This document shows positions 52,215-61,210 of a DNA stretch of 64,000 nucleotides, one piece after another. Position 1 is the first letter of the stretch. Each line of letters begins with the position of its first letter. Under the pieces are notes generated by a model. It worked only from the letters and a program-made list of their open reading frames with translations, was not told the origin of the DNA and made no database searches. The translations under genes and the position numbers were made by a program. The DNA is from an uncultured Lachnospiraceae bacterium (GTDB lineage Bacteria > Bacillota > Clostridia > Lachnospirales > Lachnospiraceae), in assembly GCA_910585715.1 (NCBI GenBank), contig CAJUEX010000012.1, positions 8,356 through 72,355 of the forward strand, given 5' to 3'.

Positions 52215-53333
52215 CTAATGGAATGTTACATTGCTGTTCATCTGCCCGTTAGTACGGTCTTCCACTACACAGACCATGGTCTTTCCCTGATTTAATGTAA
52301 TCTCATTTTCAAGTCCCAAATCATAGTAGCGGATAACTCCATCGTCCTGATTTCCTTCCCGAATCCAGTGGGCTTCCGTACAGGTGCCGTTTGTAAAAAT
52401 CAGAGCATACCCCTCACCGTGGCAGTCAAATGCCAGATAGCCTTTTTCGTCTCTTTTTTCCCAATCCGCATACTGGATAATCACATTGGTGAATGCAAGC
52501 TGCTCTCCTGTCATTTCATCAATATGCTTATCTTCATACTGGAATCGGTAATACAATTTATCCGTTTCATTATACTCAAACCATGGTTTATTCACATAGT
52601 AGCCCGGCGCAATATAAGAAGCCCTGCTTTCCTGCCCGTCAGCCCCCGTTAAGGAAACCGTCTCTCCATCCTTTGCAAATTTAAATTTGCCGCCGTAAGT
52701 ATTCCGGTAATCGGTCCGATACTTGAGCTTTTTAATGCCTTCTTTGATTCCCTTTGCACTGGCATAGGCATTGTGGGGAGATGGCCTGTCATCGGTGCGG
52801 TAAAATACGGTGCTTCCAATGGAGCCAAGGCCCGATAAATTATCCGTATAATCCCTTTCCAGATATTCCACTGCATAGGAGGACTGTCCGTAATGGGCAT
52901 AAACTGCATCGAATTCCAGCGCCCAGAACAAAAAGTATTCCCGGCAGCTTCTGACAGAGCCTATTTTTTCCAAATCGTCATAGTCTTCAAAAACGCCCAT
53001 CAAACGAGTGATTTCCCCTTCCACGGGAGCTTCGAACACTACATCCGCCTTACTGACGCCGCACATGGGATTGGCTGCTTCTATGTTGCTTAACATAACT
53101 GCTACCGGACGCCTTTCACCTATGGAAGCATCCACCCATTTTCCGGTGAGAAAGCTTCGCACCTGCCCGTCGGCATTATATTCCCTTTCATATATCTTTG
53201 CCTCTTCGCCGTCCTCTTCGGCTTCTGTCTCCTGACCATCCGCCTCTTTTTCCACATCCGCTTTTTTCCCGCAGCCAAAAAGGGAAGCGGTAACTGCCAG
53301 TGCAACAGCTAACATTGCTATTTTTCTTTTCAT
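52215..53333 (-). CDS. DUF3048 lipoprotein (YerB family)
   Basis: This 372-residue protein has a lipoprotein signal peptide (lipobox SLFGC, Cys at about 21), an acidic stretch and the DUF3048 domain pair (about 60-370) with RRPVAVMLSNIEAANP and PVEGEITRLMGVFEDYDDLEKIGSVRS. YerB-type proteins are extracytoplasmic with unknown activity; some interact with wall-active proteins. It sits next to ybeY and the flippase gene. Confidence 0.9.
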   Translation of the reverse strand: MKRKIAMLAVALAVTASLFGCGKKADVEKEADGQETEAEEDGEEAKIYEREYNADGQVRSFLTGKWVDASIGERRPVAVMLSNIEAANPMCGVSKADVVFEAPVEGEITRLMGVFEDYDDLEKIGSVRSCREYFLFWALEFDAVYAHYGQSSYAVEYLERDYTDNLSGLGSIGSTVFYRTDDRPSPHNAYASAKGIKEGIKKLKYRTDYRNTYGGKFKFAKDGETVSLTGADGQESRASYIAPGYYVNKPWFEYNETDKLYYRFQYEDKHIDEMTGEQLAFTNVIIQYADWEKRDEKGYLAFDCHGEGYALIFTNGTCTEAHWIREGNQDDGVIRYYDLGLENEITLNQGKTMVCVVEDRTNGQMNSNVTFH

Positions 53334-53353
53334 GTGACTCCTTCGCCTATGTA

Positions 53354-53854
53354 TCAGTTTCTGGTGATACCAAGCTTATCTAATATTTTTTCCTGTTTCT
53401 CTATCATGATTTTTTCTTCTGCTTCTTCCATATGGTCGTACCCTAGTAAGTGTAACATACTATGGGCTATAAGAAAAGACAATTCTCTAAGTTCGCTGTG
53501 TCCGTATTCCTGTGCCTGAGAAGAAATGCGCTCCCTGCAAAGGATAATATCACCCAGATAAATCTCCCCTGTATCCGGGTCCGCATATGCCATTTCATTT
53601 TTTTCCACAAGGGAAAAATCCCCCGGTCTCTCATAATCCACATTAGGGAAAGACAATACGTCCGTTTCCTTATCTATGCTCCGGTACTGCCTGTTATATT
53701 CCCGGATGCCTTCCTTATCTGTAAGAAGCACATTTACCTGAACCTCATAGGGGCATTTCTCCCATTCCAAAACTCCTGCTATCACCTGCCCCACAGCTTC
53801 ATCCAGCACAAAGGGAAAAACGGCCTCCACTTCATTTTCAACGCAAAAAGTCAT
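53354..53854 (-). CDS. ybeY: Endoribonuclease YbeY
   Basis: This 166-residue metalloprotein has the zinc motif HSMLHLLGYDH (HxxxHxxGxDH) and YRSIDKETDVLSFPN. It processes 16S rRNA 3' ends and takes part in ribosome quality control. The ATG at 53854 is preferred because GGAGG lies about 12-16 bp upstream; the longer frame begins with TTG. It overlaps the preceding 7TM-HD gene by 17 bp and belongs to the conserved phoH-ybeY cluster. Confidence 0.95.
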   Translation of the reverse strand: MTFCVENEVEAVFPFVLDEAVGQVIAGVLEWEKCPYEVQVNVLLTDKEGIREYNRQYRSIDKETDVLSFPNVDYERPGDFSLVEKNEMAYADPDTGEIYLGDIILCRERISSQAQEYGHSELRELSFLIAHSMLHLLGYDHMEEAEEKIMIEKQEKILDKLGITRN

Positions 53855-55040
53855 AATACAGCTTTTCCTCCACAAGTAATTTTCTCATGACAGTCAGTTC
53901 TTTCATGGTTATATTGCACATATAAAGCAGATTTCCATCCAGTTTCTTTTGAAACACTATATCAACCACCTGTTTATAATCAAGGACAGCTTTCTTATCC
54001 TTTTCCAAAAGATAAGAAATGGAAGAAACCACTCCATCCACCAAAAGCACGATGGCGGTTTCTTTTTTGGTAATAGTCCTGTTTTTATCCCCGTATTCTT
54101 CTAACAGCTCCACCAGTTCAGGAGGAAATTTGTATTTATGCGCAAGCTCAAGAGTCTTGCCTTGAGTATCTCCTTTTCCTTCCGAACGCCCTATCTTATG
54201 GTAATAGCCTCCGGCTTTTGCCAGATAATGGTCCGCTCCAATCTTCCTTGCTATTTTATCACAAAAATAGGCGGTATGGATGGCATGGAAATAGGCTTCC
54301 GTGGACTCCTCCTTCAGCTTTACGAGAAGTTCAAAATCAGGGTCGTTGATTTCCTGATACCTGTCCCTGTATTTATGCACTACTGATGTGCTGTAGCTTC
54401 GCAGAAAAAGAAGAAGGGTAAGAAAACTGATGAACACATTTATCATAGGCAGCACAAATGTATCTAATGTCATCTTCTGCCCTTCGAACAGTATCAAAAA
54501 TGCCGTCTCACCTACAAACAACAAAACAAGAGAAGCAAACAGCGCTCCGTTCACCAGATATTCCTGGTCTAAATTCTGGAACAGGGCAATGCCCGCCATT
54601 CCTACAAATGCGCACATGAAAAAGCCGTGGGAGCTCATATCCGTAAAAAATTCCATCATGAATAAAAAAGTAAGGTATGATAAGCTTCCTGTAATGGTAT
54701 TGCTTGTAAGGGAAAGAAATACCGCTAAAACCAGAACCGGCAGCACCTTTAAAGGAAAGAAAACAGCGCATACCGAAAAAACAAGTCCCAGCAGAAAGCT
54801 GAAAAAGAACCTGCTTAAATGTTCATAATTGTTAAAAAATAAGGTCTTCTTTTCTCCTGACGCCATTAAGGACAGCACAATCAAAAGGCAACAGACGATT
54901 ACCACCACCATATTGCGGATGATTTCGTCCATGGGCTTTTCCAGCAGATAACAGCCCCCAAAGGAAACGGCAGGACCAAGAAGTATGATTGCAGTATATA
55001 TGAGAAAATTTTTAAGTCCGCTTTGCTTTTGCTCTTCCAC
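53838..55040 (-). CDS. PgpH-like 7TM-HD protein with degenerate HD motif
   Basis: About 400 residues hold seven hydrophobic helices (about 10-215) and a C-terminal HD-type domain. PgpH/YqfF proteins are c-di-AMP phosphodiesterases lying between phoH and ybeY, but usually have about 700 residues with an extracellular domain that is missing here. The catalytic HD reads HK (YYHKIGR), and the later HH pair seems replaced by EEYGDK, while an upstream His (YFHAIH) and an Asp (LLVDGVV) remain. So hydrolysis is doubtful. Start: GTG at 55040 with GAGGAG upstream; ATG at 55088 is an alternative. It overlaps phoH. Confidence 0.75.
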   Translation of the reverse strand: MEEQKQSGLKNFLIYTAIILLGPAVSFGGCYLLEKPMDEIIRNMVVVIVCCLLIVLSLMASGEKKTLFFNNYEHLSRFFFSFLLGLVFSVCAVFFPLKVLPVLVLAVFLSLTSNTITGSLSYLTFLFMMEFFTDMSSHGFFMCAFVGMAGIALFQNLDQEYLVNGALFASLVLLFVGETAFLILFEGQKMTLDTFVLPMINVFISFLTLLLFLRSYSTSVVHKYRDRYQEINDPDFELLVKLKEESTEAYFHAIHTAYFCDKIARKIGADHYLAKAGGYYHKIGRSEGKGDTQGKTLELAHKYKFPPELVELLEEYGDKNRTITKKETAIVLLVDGVVSSISYLLEKDKKAVLDYKQVVDIVFQKKLDGNLLYMCNITMKELTVMRKLLVEEKLYYDFLR

Positions 55041-56034
55041 GATTGGCTCCTCTGTCCTTTTCCTTTTGTCTGTTTTCGTAGCTTTCATACGCCTTAACGA
55101 TTTTTTGTACAAGGGGATGTCTTACCACATCCTTGCTGGACAACCGGCAGAATCCGATATCCTCCACTTTATTTAATACCTTAATGGCAACATCCAGCCC
55201 GGAGCTTGTCCCTTTGGGCAAGTCCTTCTGGGAGGTGTCCCCGGTAACTACCACCTTGGAACCGAAACCGATACGGGTCAAAAACATCTTCATCTGGGAT
55301 TCGGTTGTATTTTGCGCCTCGTCCAGTATAATGTAGGCATTGTCTAAAGTCCTTCCGCGCATATAGGCAAGGGGCGCCACCTCGATAAGTCCCTTTTCCA
55401 TATTTTTGTTGAAGCTTTCCGCACCCATAATCTGGTACAAGGCATCATATAAGGGTCTTAAATAAGGGTCAATCTTGCTTTGCAAATCTCCCGGCAGAAA
55501 GCCCAGCTTTTCTCCCGCTTCAATGGCAGGCCTGGTAAGGATAATCCTGCCTACCTCGTCATTTTTAAAGGCAGTGATTGCCATTGCCATGGCAAGATAG
55601 GTCTTCCCGGTGCCGGCAGGCCCAAGGCCGAATACAATCATCTTTTCCTTCATGGCGTCCACGTACTGCTTCTGTCCTAAAGTCTTTGGCTTGATGGGCT
55701 TGCCGTTAATGCTGTGGCAGATAACCTCTGAGTCCATTTGGAGCAGTCCGTCTTCTTTATTTTCCAGACTCATTTCAATGGCATAATTTACATTTTGTTC
55801 TTCTATCATAGTTCCTCGCATGGACATTTGCAAAAATTCCTCCAGCAGCTTATAAGCCTTTTCCACATTTTCTTTTTCGCCCCGGATGCGCACGGCTCCG
55901 TCCCTGTCCACAATGGTAACGGAAAAATCCCGTTCCATTTTCTTAAGGAACAAATCCTGCTGTCCGAAAATATTCTGCATATGCTCCATGGTAAGCTCCA
56001 GCGCTTTTGAATATTCACTCATGTATTTTTTCAT
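55012..56034 (-). CDS. phoH: PhoH-family ATPase
   Basis: This 340-residue protein has a small N-terminal KH-like domain (about 15-75) and a RecA-like ATPase with GLGPAGTGKTYLAMAMAI (Walker A), YIILDEAQNTTESQMK (Walker B) and a VVTGDTSQKDLP motif. It is the PhoL/YbeZ type linked to ybeY and rRNA maturation. It ends in a basic tail (RGANRGRAKAKRT). Confidence 0.95.
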   Translation of the reverse strand: MKKYMSEYSKALELTMEHMQNIFGQQDLFLKKMERDFSVTIVDRDGAVRIRGEKENVEKAYKLLEEFLQMSMRGTMIEEQNVNYAIEMSLENKEDGLLQMDSEVICHSINGKPIKPKTLGQKQYVDAMKEKMIVFGLGPAGTGKTYLAMAMAITAFKNDEVGRIILTRPAIEAGEKLGFLPGDLQSKIDPYLRPLYDALYQIMGAESFNKNMEKGLIEVAPLAYMRGRTLDNAYIILDEAQNTTESQMKMFLTRIGFGSKVVVTGDTSQKDLPKGTSSGLDVAIKVLNKVEDIGFCRLSSKDVVRHPLVQKIVKAYESYENRQKEKDRGANRGRAKAKRT

Positions 56035-56041
56035 TTCCTTC

Positions 56042-57286
56042 CTATTGCTCTGCTTCTTCAGAGACAGGGGGGATTTCCTGCTTTTCCACAGGCGCTTTTT
56101 TAACGGCCTTTTCGATTACCTGCAAAGTGCCCATCATGCGCATTTCCTTTTTTCCCTGTTCTATTTTAACATTTTTTTCTATTATTTGAACCCCTTTTTC
56201 TTCCAAAGTTTGACAAAATTTATTTAAATTTTCCTTAAGTATTTCCTGACTCATTTGCCTGGAATAGGTTTTTTCGTATAATTCATATGCCTTATACTGA
56301 TTGGTTCCATAATAAATGGGAAGATAGAAATCATCCATAAGTTTCACCTGATTGGACGTTTTATATACTGTATAAGAGCCATTTTCCGGTTTTCCGAACA
56401 ATTGCAGCGTCATGTGGAACAAGGATAAATAATAGGTATTTTTCTCTTCTCCCGTATAATGCTTTTCTTCGTAAGCATAGGCTATCTTATCGGAATAAGG
56501 ATAGCTGTGGGAAATGTAAACATCCCCGTCCGCTCCCACATAATGATAATTCTTAGCCAGCCCGTCGTCGCCCATAATGGGAATGGTGCCGGAAATGAGT
56601 ATATCGCCGGCTTTCACCTCGCTTCCCTTTGTCACAAGGGGCACGCCCTGTCTGGTAACGATGCTTTCCACCACTCCGTCTGTCTTTGCCACATAATCCC
56701 ATGCTTCCTCTTGAAATTCTTCTTTCAGATTTTCCCTGTCATAATCGATATAGGCAGAATTTTCTTTTACAGCTACAACCAGCTTAGTCCCTTCAATCCT
56801 TGCAGATGTCCATGTAATAAAGTTATATTCATTCCGAAGCGCCTTTTCAAAGCTGTCAATGTCCACATCCTTTCTGAGCATTCCCTGCTCAATATGGTTT
56901 TTTACAAGGAAATCGGAAAACATGTCTTCCGTCAGCATCTGATTGCCGTTTAATTCAATTGCCCATACAAATCTGGATAATATGACAAGGGAAACCATAC
57001 ACGCCAAAAGCCCCAGAAGAAACACCTTTCTTTTCTTCCATTTTGCCCATACAAAAGGAAACCCTGCCCTTTTTTTCACCTGGACCCTTGTTCCCGTTTT
57101 TTTTACAATAGGCTTCAGCCGGTAAAAACCGGAAAGGCTGATATACATTTCATAATAATCTTTTCCGGGAGTGATGTTCCAGAGCATGATTCCGTGGTTG
57201 CTGCATAAATTCATGAACCGTTCCGTGGAAAAACCGGACACCCGTATCCATAAGTAGCCTTTTAGGAAACGAAAAAAAGAAAGCAT
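56042..57286 (-). CDS. yqfD: Sporulation protein YqfD
   Basis: This 414-residue protein has a cytoplasmic N-terminal domain (about 1-85), one membrane helix (about 88-108, VFLLGLLACMVSLVILSRFV) and an outside domain resembling FtsQ/POTRA sequence (IELNGNQMLTEDMFSDFLVK). It is the YqfD family, part of the SigE regulon in Bacillus. The charged C-terminus ends in EKQEIPPVSEEAEQ. It lies 9 bp after yqfC and upstream of phoH, the conserved order. Confidence 0.92.
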   Translation of the reverse strand: MLSFFRFLKGYLWIRVSGFSTERFMNLCSNHGIMLWNITPGKDYYEMYISLSGFYRLKPIVKKTGTRVQVKKRAGFPFVWAKWKKRKVFLLGLLACMVSLVILSRFVWAIELNGNQMLTEDMFSDFLVKNHIEQGMLRKDVDIDSFEKALRNEYNFITWTSARIEGTKLVVAVKENSAYIDYDRENLKEEFQEEAWDYVAKTDGVVESIVTRQGVPLVTKGSEVKAGDILISGTIPIMGDDGLAKNYHYVGADGDVYISHSYPYSDKIAYAYEEKHYTGEEKNTYYLSLFHMTLQLFGKPENGSYTVYKTSNQVKLMDDFYLPIYYGTNQYKAYELYEKTYSRQMSQEILKENLNKFCQTLEEKGVQIIEKNVKIEQGKKEMRMMGTLQVIEKAVKKAPVEKQEIPPVSEEAEQ

Positions 57287-57295
57287 ACTTCCTCC

Positions 57296-57607
57296 TTAAT
57301 CAAAAAAACTGATCTGTCTGATTTTTCCTGAAATCTTCATTTCCTCATTGGTATAATAATCTACGGATAAATTGCAGCCTGTAAAATTCATGCGGCAGTT
57401 TTTCGTCTGCACGATAACGGAACATGGATTGCATTCGATTATCCCCTTATAATTTTCAATAAATGCCTCCTCACAGCCGGTAATGGACAGCATGGAAACG
57501 CCCATAACCAAATCCTTTGGCAGCTTTAAGGAATCCACCATTTGCTCTTTTGCAGTTTTTATTACGCGGTTTTTATTTTTACTCATACTGTATTGTATGA
57601 AGGGCAT
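57296..57607 (-). CDS. yqfC: Sporulation protein YqfC
   Basis: This 103-residue protein of the YabP/YqfC family has DSLKLPKDLVMGVSMLSITG near the middle and a C-terminal beta-rich part. It is linked to sporulation; its exact role is unknown. The start at 57607 follows the pdp stop by a few bases (TAAAGGCAGCATG), suggesting coupling; an ATG seven codons later is also possible. Confidence 0.88.
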   Translation of the reverse strand: MPFIQYSMSKNKNRVIKTAKEQMVDSLKLPKDLVMGVSMLSITGCEEAFIENYKGIIECNPCSVIVQTKNCRMNFTGCNLSVDYYTNEEMKISGKIRQISFFD

Positions 57608-57614
57608 GCTGCCT

Positions 57615-58922
57615 TTATGCCCCCACCACGCCCTTTATCATCAGGGGCTTTTCCACTTTATGTACTGAAAAGGAATATGCCTTTAAGAACCGTTCCTTTG
57701 CCGCCAGCATTTTTGCCTTGTCATTGCCGTACATGGTGGCAAGGCTTTCTCCTTTCTTTACCGGGTCGCCTGTTTTTTTGTGGAGAACAAGCCCAACGGA
57801 TAAATCAATGACGCTTTCCTTCGTTTCCCGTCCGCCGCCTAACATAAGGGAGCACATGCCGATTTCATTACAGATAATCCGGGACACATAGCCTTCCTCC
57901 ACAGAAAGAATTTCCTCCTTGTATTCCGCCTTTTTTAAATGGGAGGTATCATATACCCATTCCCGGCTGCCTCCCTGGGCTTCAATGAATTCCGCCAATT
58001 TTTCCAAAGCCCTTCCGCAAGAAATTGCCTCTTTCAACATTTCTTCCGCTTCTTTCAGAGTTTCCGCCTTTCCTCCCTTTACAACCATATGGGAGCCAAG
58101 GGTCAGGCAAAGGGTAAGAAAGTCTTTTGGACCATTTCCCTTTAAGGTTTCAATTGCCTCTATGACCTCTAATGAATTTCCAACCGCATAGCCCAGGGGC
58201 TCATCCATATTCGTAATGATTCCAACGGTTTTCCTTCCGGCGCCCTTTCCGATTGCAACCATTTCTTCCGCCAGGGCAAATGCATCCGCCTCTTTTTTCA
58301 TAAATGCCCCGCTTCCTGTTTTCACGTCCAAAACAATAGCATCCGCCCCGGCAGCCAGCTTCTTGCTCATAATGGAGCTGGCAATCAAAGACATATTATC
58401 CACTGTTGCCGTCACATCCCTTAAAGCATAAAGCAGCTTATCCGCCGGCGCCAATGAAGCCGTCTGCCCCATAATAGCAATTCCAATCCGGTTCACCTGC
58501 TCCTTAAACTGTTTTGTATCCATGGCAGTGCAGAACCCTTCAAAGCTTTCCAGCTTATCAATGGTTCCTCCCGTATGTCCAAGTCCCCTGCCGCTCATCT
58601 TTGCCACCGGAATCCCGCATGAAGCCACCATAGGCGCCAGCGCCAGCGAAGTCTTATCCCCCACTCCACCGGTACTGTGCTTATCCACCTTAATCCCGTG
58701 AATCCCGGACAAATCCAGCAGTTCCCCGCTATGAGCCATCTCCATGGTAAGGGCAAGAGTCTCCTCCTTACTCATCCCCTGAAAATAAACCGCCATCATC
58801 ATGGCGGACATCTGATAATCCGGAATCTCCCCCGCCACATATCCCTTCACCATAAAGCGAATCTCATCTCCCGAAAGCTCTCCACCGTTTCTTTTCTTTA
58901 AAATCAAGTCATACATCCTCAT
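57615..58922 (-). CDS. pdp: Pyrimidine-nucleoside phosphorylase
   Basis: This 435-residue NP-II family enzyme phosphorolyses thymidine, uridine and deoxyuridine. KVDKHSTGGVGDKTSLALAP (phosphate loop) and KMSGRGLGHTGGTIDKLESF, the family signature, are present, with a C-terminal biotin-lipoyl-like alpha/beta domain ending DPVKKGESLATMYGN. It heads the pdp-yqfC-yqfD-phoH-HD-ybeY run. The 199 bp upstream are AT-rich; no firm promoter was found. Confidence 0.95.
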   Translation of the reverse strand: MRMYDLILKKRNGGELSGDEIRFMVKGYVAGEIPDYQMSAMMMAVYFQGMSKEETLALTMEMAHSGELLDLSGIHGIKVDKHSTGGVGDKTSLALAPMVASCGIPVAKMSGRGLGHTGGTIDKLESFEGFCTAMDTKQFKEQVNRIGIAIMGQTASLAPADKLLYALRDVTATVDNMSLIASSIMSKKLAAGADAIVLDVKTGSGAFMKKEADAFALAEEMVAIGKGAGRKTVGIITNMDEPLGYAVGNSLEVIEAIETLKGNGPKDFLTLCLTLGSHMVVKGGKAETLKEAEEMLKEAISCGRALEKLAEFIEAQGGSREWVYDTSHLKKAEYKEEILSVEEGYVSRIICNEIGMCSLMLGGGRETKESVIDLSVGLVLHKKTGDPVKKGESLATMYGNDKAKMLAAKERFLKAYSFSVHKVEKPLMIKGVVGA

Positions 58923-59121
58923 AGCTTCCCATCATCCTCCTTTCCTGACACAAATCCCCCTACATAAAAGCAGAATATAATTATAGATATAATTCACACT
59001 TTTTTAAAATATATGTCTCTTTATTCTGAAATATCCGCCATACAAATCAAGAATCTCCAAACTGCTGAAGCTGTTAATAAAAAAGTAACATCCACTTTCG
59101 CTGTATAAGTAACATTTGGCA

Positions 59122-59262
59122 GGATACTTGGATGTGCTTGTCTTCTGAAGGACCTTGGCGTACACGTCGGCACTTAGCTTGCGTTCTTTACAAGCTTAGT
59201 ACCGCTACGTGTTAAGCAGAGCGAAAGCGTGTCCATCAGAAGACAAGCACATCCAAGTATCC
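59122..59262. repeat. Divergent family A fold-back element, copy 7
   Basis: The arms at 59122-59148 and 59236-59262 are a perfect 27-bp inverted repeat unlike other copies' arms. The core keeps CTTAG...GTTCTTTACAAGCTTAG and AGAGCG-AAGCGTG, but its internal stem is ACACGT/ACGTGT where other copies have AAAAACGC/GCGTTTTT. It lies 16 bp beyond the NYN-LOTUS gene stop. The rest of the 356-bp gap is the AT-rich pdp leader. Confidence 0.85.
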
Positions 59263-59278
59263 CTCACAACCTGACTTA

Positions 59279-60211
59279 TTACTTCAAAATAACCATATTA
59301 CTATTCTTCGTATCATCCACCGTAATCTTCAAAAACGAAACACTCTTAATAAACTTCTTAAACTGCGAAAACCCATACTTTTTCACATTGAAAGTCGGGT
59401 CAGCCTCTTTCAGCTTCTGTCCCAGCGTACCTAAATCAATCCCATTTGCCCCCGCCTGTTTCACGATTTCCTCAAGAAGCTTTAAAGTCTCCTCTTCATC
59501 TTTATTTGCCAGAGAAATCAAAATGCTCTTATCGGTTTTATAAAGCTTAATGGATTTCAGACCTTCGCAGAAGGTGGAAAACTTGGTGTACCCGTAGTTA
59601 CGCACATCAAAATCCGGATACATTTTTACAAGCCTGCTTCCAACCTCGCCAATATCGGTTTTGGTCTTTCCGTCTATACTTTCTTTTTCGTCTAAAATGG
59701 TCAAAATCGCATTTTCTATTTCTCCCACTTTCCTTGTATGCTTCTTTTCCTTCTTGCTGTTGCCTTCCAGCTCATCTTCGCCGCTTATATTTCCAAGATA
59801 GGTAAATTTGTCACAAGCAGAAATAAAAGCCTCCGGCGTCTTGCTTTCTCCCATGCCCACTACCATTTTTCCGGCCTCTCTCAGCCTTGCCGCCAGCCTT
59901 GTAAAGTCGCTGTCGCTTGTTACCAGACAAAAGCCCTCCACCGTATTGGAATATAAAATATCCATGGCATCGATAATCATAAAGGAATCGGTGGCGTTTT
60001 TCCCTTTTGTATAGGCAAACTGCTGCATGGGCTGAATGGAATGCTTTAATAATACATCCTTCCATGAGCTTGTCTCTGTTTTCGTCCAGTCCCCGTAAAT
60101 TCTTTTATTGGTCACTACTCCGTATTTTGTTAATTCATCCAGAATATTTTTTACATACTTTGCTGAAATGTTATCTGAATCAATCAGCAGTGCAAATCTT
60201 TTTTCTTCCAT
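59279..60211 (-). CDS. NYN-domain protein with two LOTUS/OST-HTH domains
   Basis: This 310-residue protein has an N-terminal NYN/PIN-like nuclease domain (1-140) with acidic residues in FALLIDSDN (Asp 11, Asp 13), MIIDAMD and LVTSDSDFTRLA. Two OST-HTH/LOTUS domains follow (about 165-235 and 240-310), each with a YG(Y/F)(T/S)KF or QFKKF repeat. The layout matches bacterial LabA/DUF88-type proteins thought to bind structured or G-quadruplex RNA. The ATG at 60211 follows AAGGAG; the open frame extends to 60337 without support. Confidence 0.9.
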   Translation of the reverse strand: MEEKRFALLIDSDNISAKYVKNILDELTKYGVVTNKRIYGDWTKTETSSWKDVLLKHSIQPMQQFAYTKGKNATDSFMIIDAMDILYSNTVEGFCLVTSDSDFTRLAARLREAGKMVVGMGESKTPEAFISACDKFTYLGNISGEDELEGNSKKEKKHTRKVGEIENAILTILDEKESIDGKTKTDIGEVGSRLVKMYPDFDVRNYGYTKFSTFCEGLKSIKLYKTDKSILISLANKDEEETLKLLEEIVKQAGANGIDLGTLGQKLKEADPTFNVKKYGFSQFKKFIKSVSFLKITVDDTKNSNMVILK

Positions 60212-60422
60212 TCTTTTCTCCTTTTTCTTTTCTGTTTTTAACAGATTATTGCGAAAATATCCTGCCACCCCAATTGCCTGGCTGTTATTTCCGGGGCACT
60301 GTCTGTTTTGCACAATAAATTGCGGCAGCATTTTCACAATTGGCTATCTGTTATTTTCCGGTTATATCCCATTATAGGAAGTCATACAAAGAAAGATTTT
60401 CAACTATTGTATATCTATCTTT

Positions 60423-61100
60423 TTATATATCTTTCATACGGCTTTTTGCTTCCTTCAGCCGCTCCTGAAACTGCACATAAAAATCCTCATTTTTATCATA
60501 AGGCTTTCTGTAAAAATGATTCAGTATATAAAGATTCATGGATTTTATGACATCCTCTTTTTCCAAACCGGCAATAAGCTGTTCGGTGTCATTTAAAAAG
60601 AAATGCCATTCCGCCACAAAGCCTTCATATGCTTTGATATCGGGGGTGTCCACCCATTTTCGCACTTTAATTTTGACTCTGTTTTGATTTTTACATTCGT
60701 GAATCTGCAGGAAATATTGGAATGAGTTGTTTTCATAGTATCTTCCCAAAGGAAAAATCCGGCAGATGCCGGGACGAAAGGAATGAATGCTACATCTGCC
60801 TTCCTGATTTAAAAACACACAGCTTTTTGCCGAACCTGCCATCTTTAAATTAGGAAGGATAATGCCATCCACCACATTTAATTCAATCTTTGCCGGTTCT
60901 TCCGTCAACATCTGGTCAAAAGCAAGCCCCAGATTCCCGGTAATCCTGTGAATATCCAGAGGGTCTAAAATAATAGAACTTCCCATGTCCCTACAGCAGG
61001 AAGAACAACCTTTACAATCGCTGCAGCCTGCTTTCACCATATCATTTAATCCATAAAGCCTTCCATCGGATATATCCTTTAAATCAATATTTCGTTTCAT
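60423..61100 (-). CDS. YkgJ-type cysteine-cluster protein
   Basis: This 225-residue protein has the CxxCxxCC metal-cluster motif CSDCKGCSSCC (about 26-36), then CVFLNQEGRCSIHSFRPGICRIFPL with three more cysteines, the YkgJ/UPF0153 pattern thought to hold zinc or an Fe-S cluster. The function is unknown. The start at 61100 has GGGAGAAAC upstream; the longer frame runs into a fold-back element. Confidence 0.88.
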   Translation of the reverse strand: MKRNIDLKDISDGRLYGLNDMVKAGCSDCKGCSSCCRDMGSSIILDPLDIHRITGNLGLAFDQMLTEEPAKIELNVVDGIILPNLKMAGSAKSCVFLNQEGRCSIHSFRPGICRIFPLGRYYENNSFQYFLQIHECKNQNRVKIKVRKWVDTPDIKAYEGFVAEWHFFLNDTEQLIAGLEKEDVIKSMNLYILNHFYRKPYDKNEDFYVQFQERLKEAKSRMKDI

Positions 61101-61210
61101 ATGTGTTTCTCCCGTTGCAGCAGCCGTTGAATTGCTATTTTTGAATATTGTAACATGTCGGAAAAAAAAATGCCACACAATTGCGTATAAACAATTGTGC
61201 GGCAGTTGCT

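Noticed and set aside
60241..60360. Possible repeat linking 60241-60360 with 33256-33300 (TATCCTGC and TTCACAATTGGCT matches)
   Set aside because: Matches are only 11-14 bp with no consistent surrounding structure; too weak to call without a genome-wide search.
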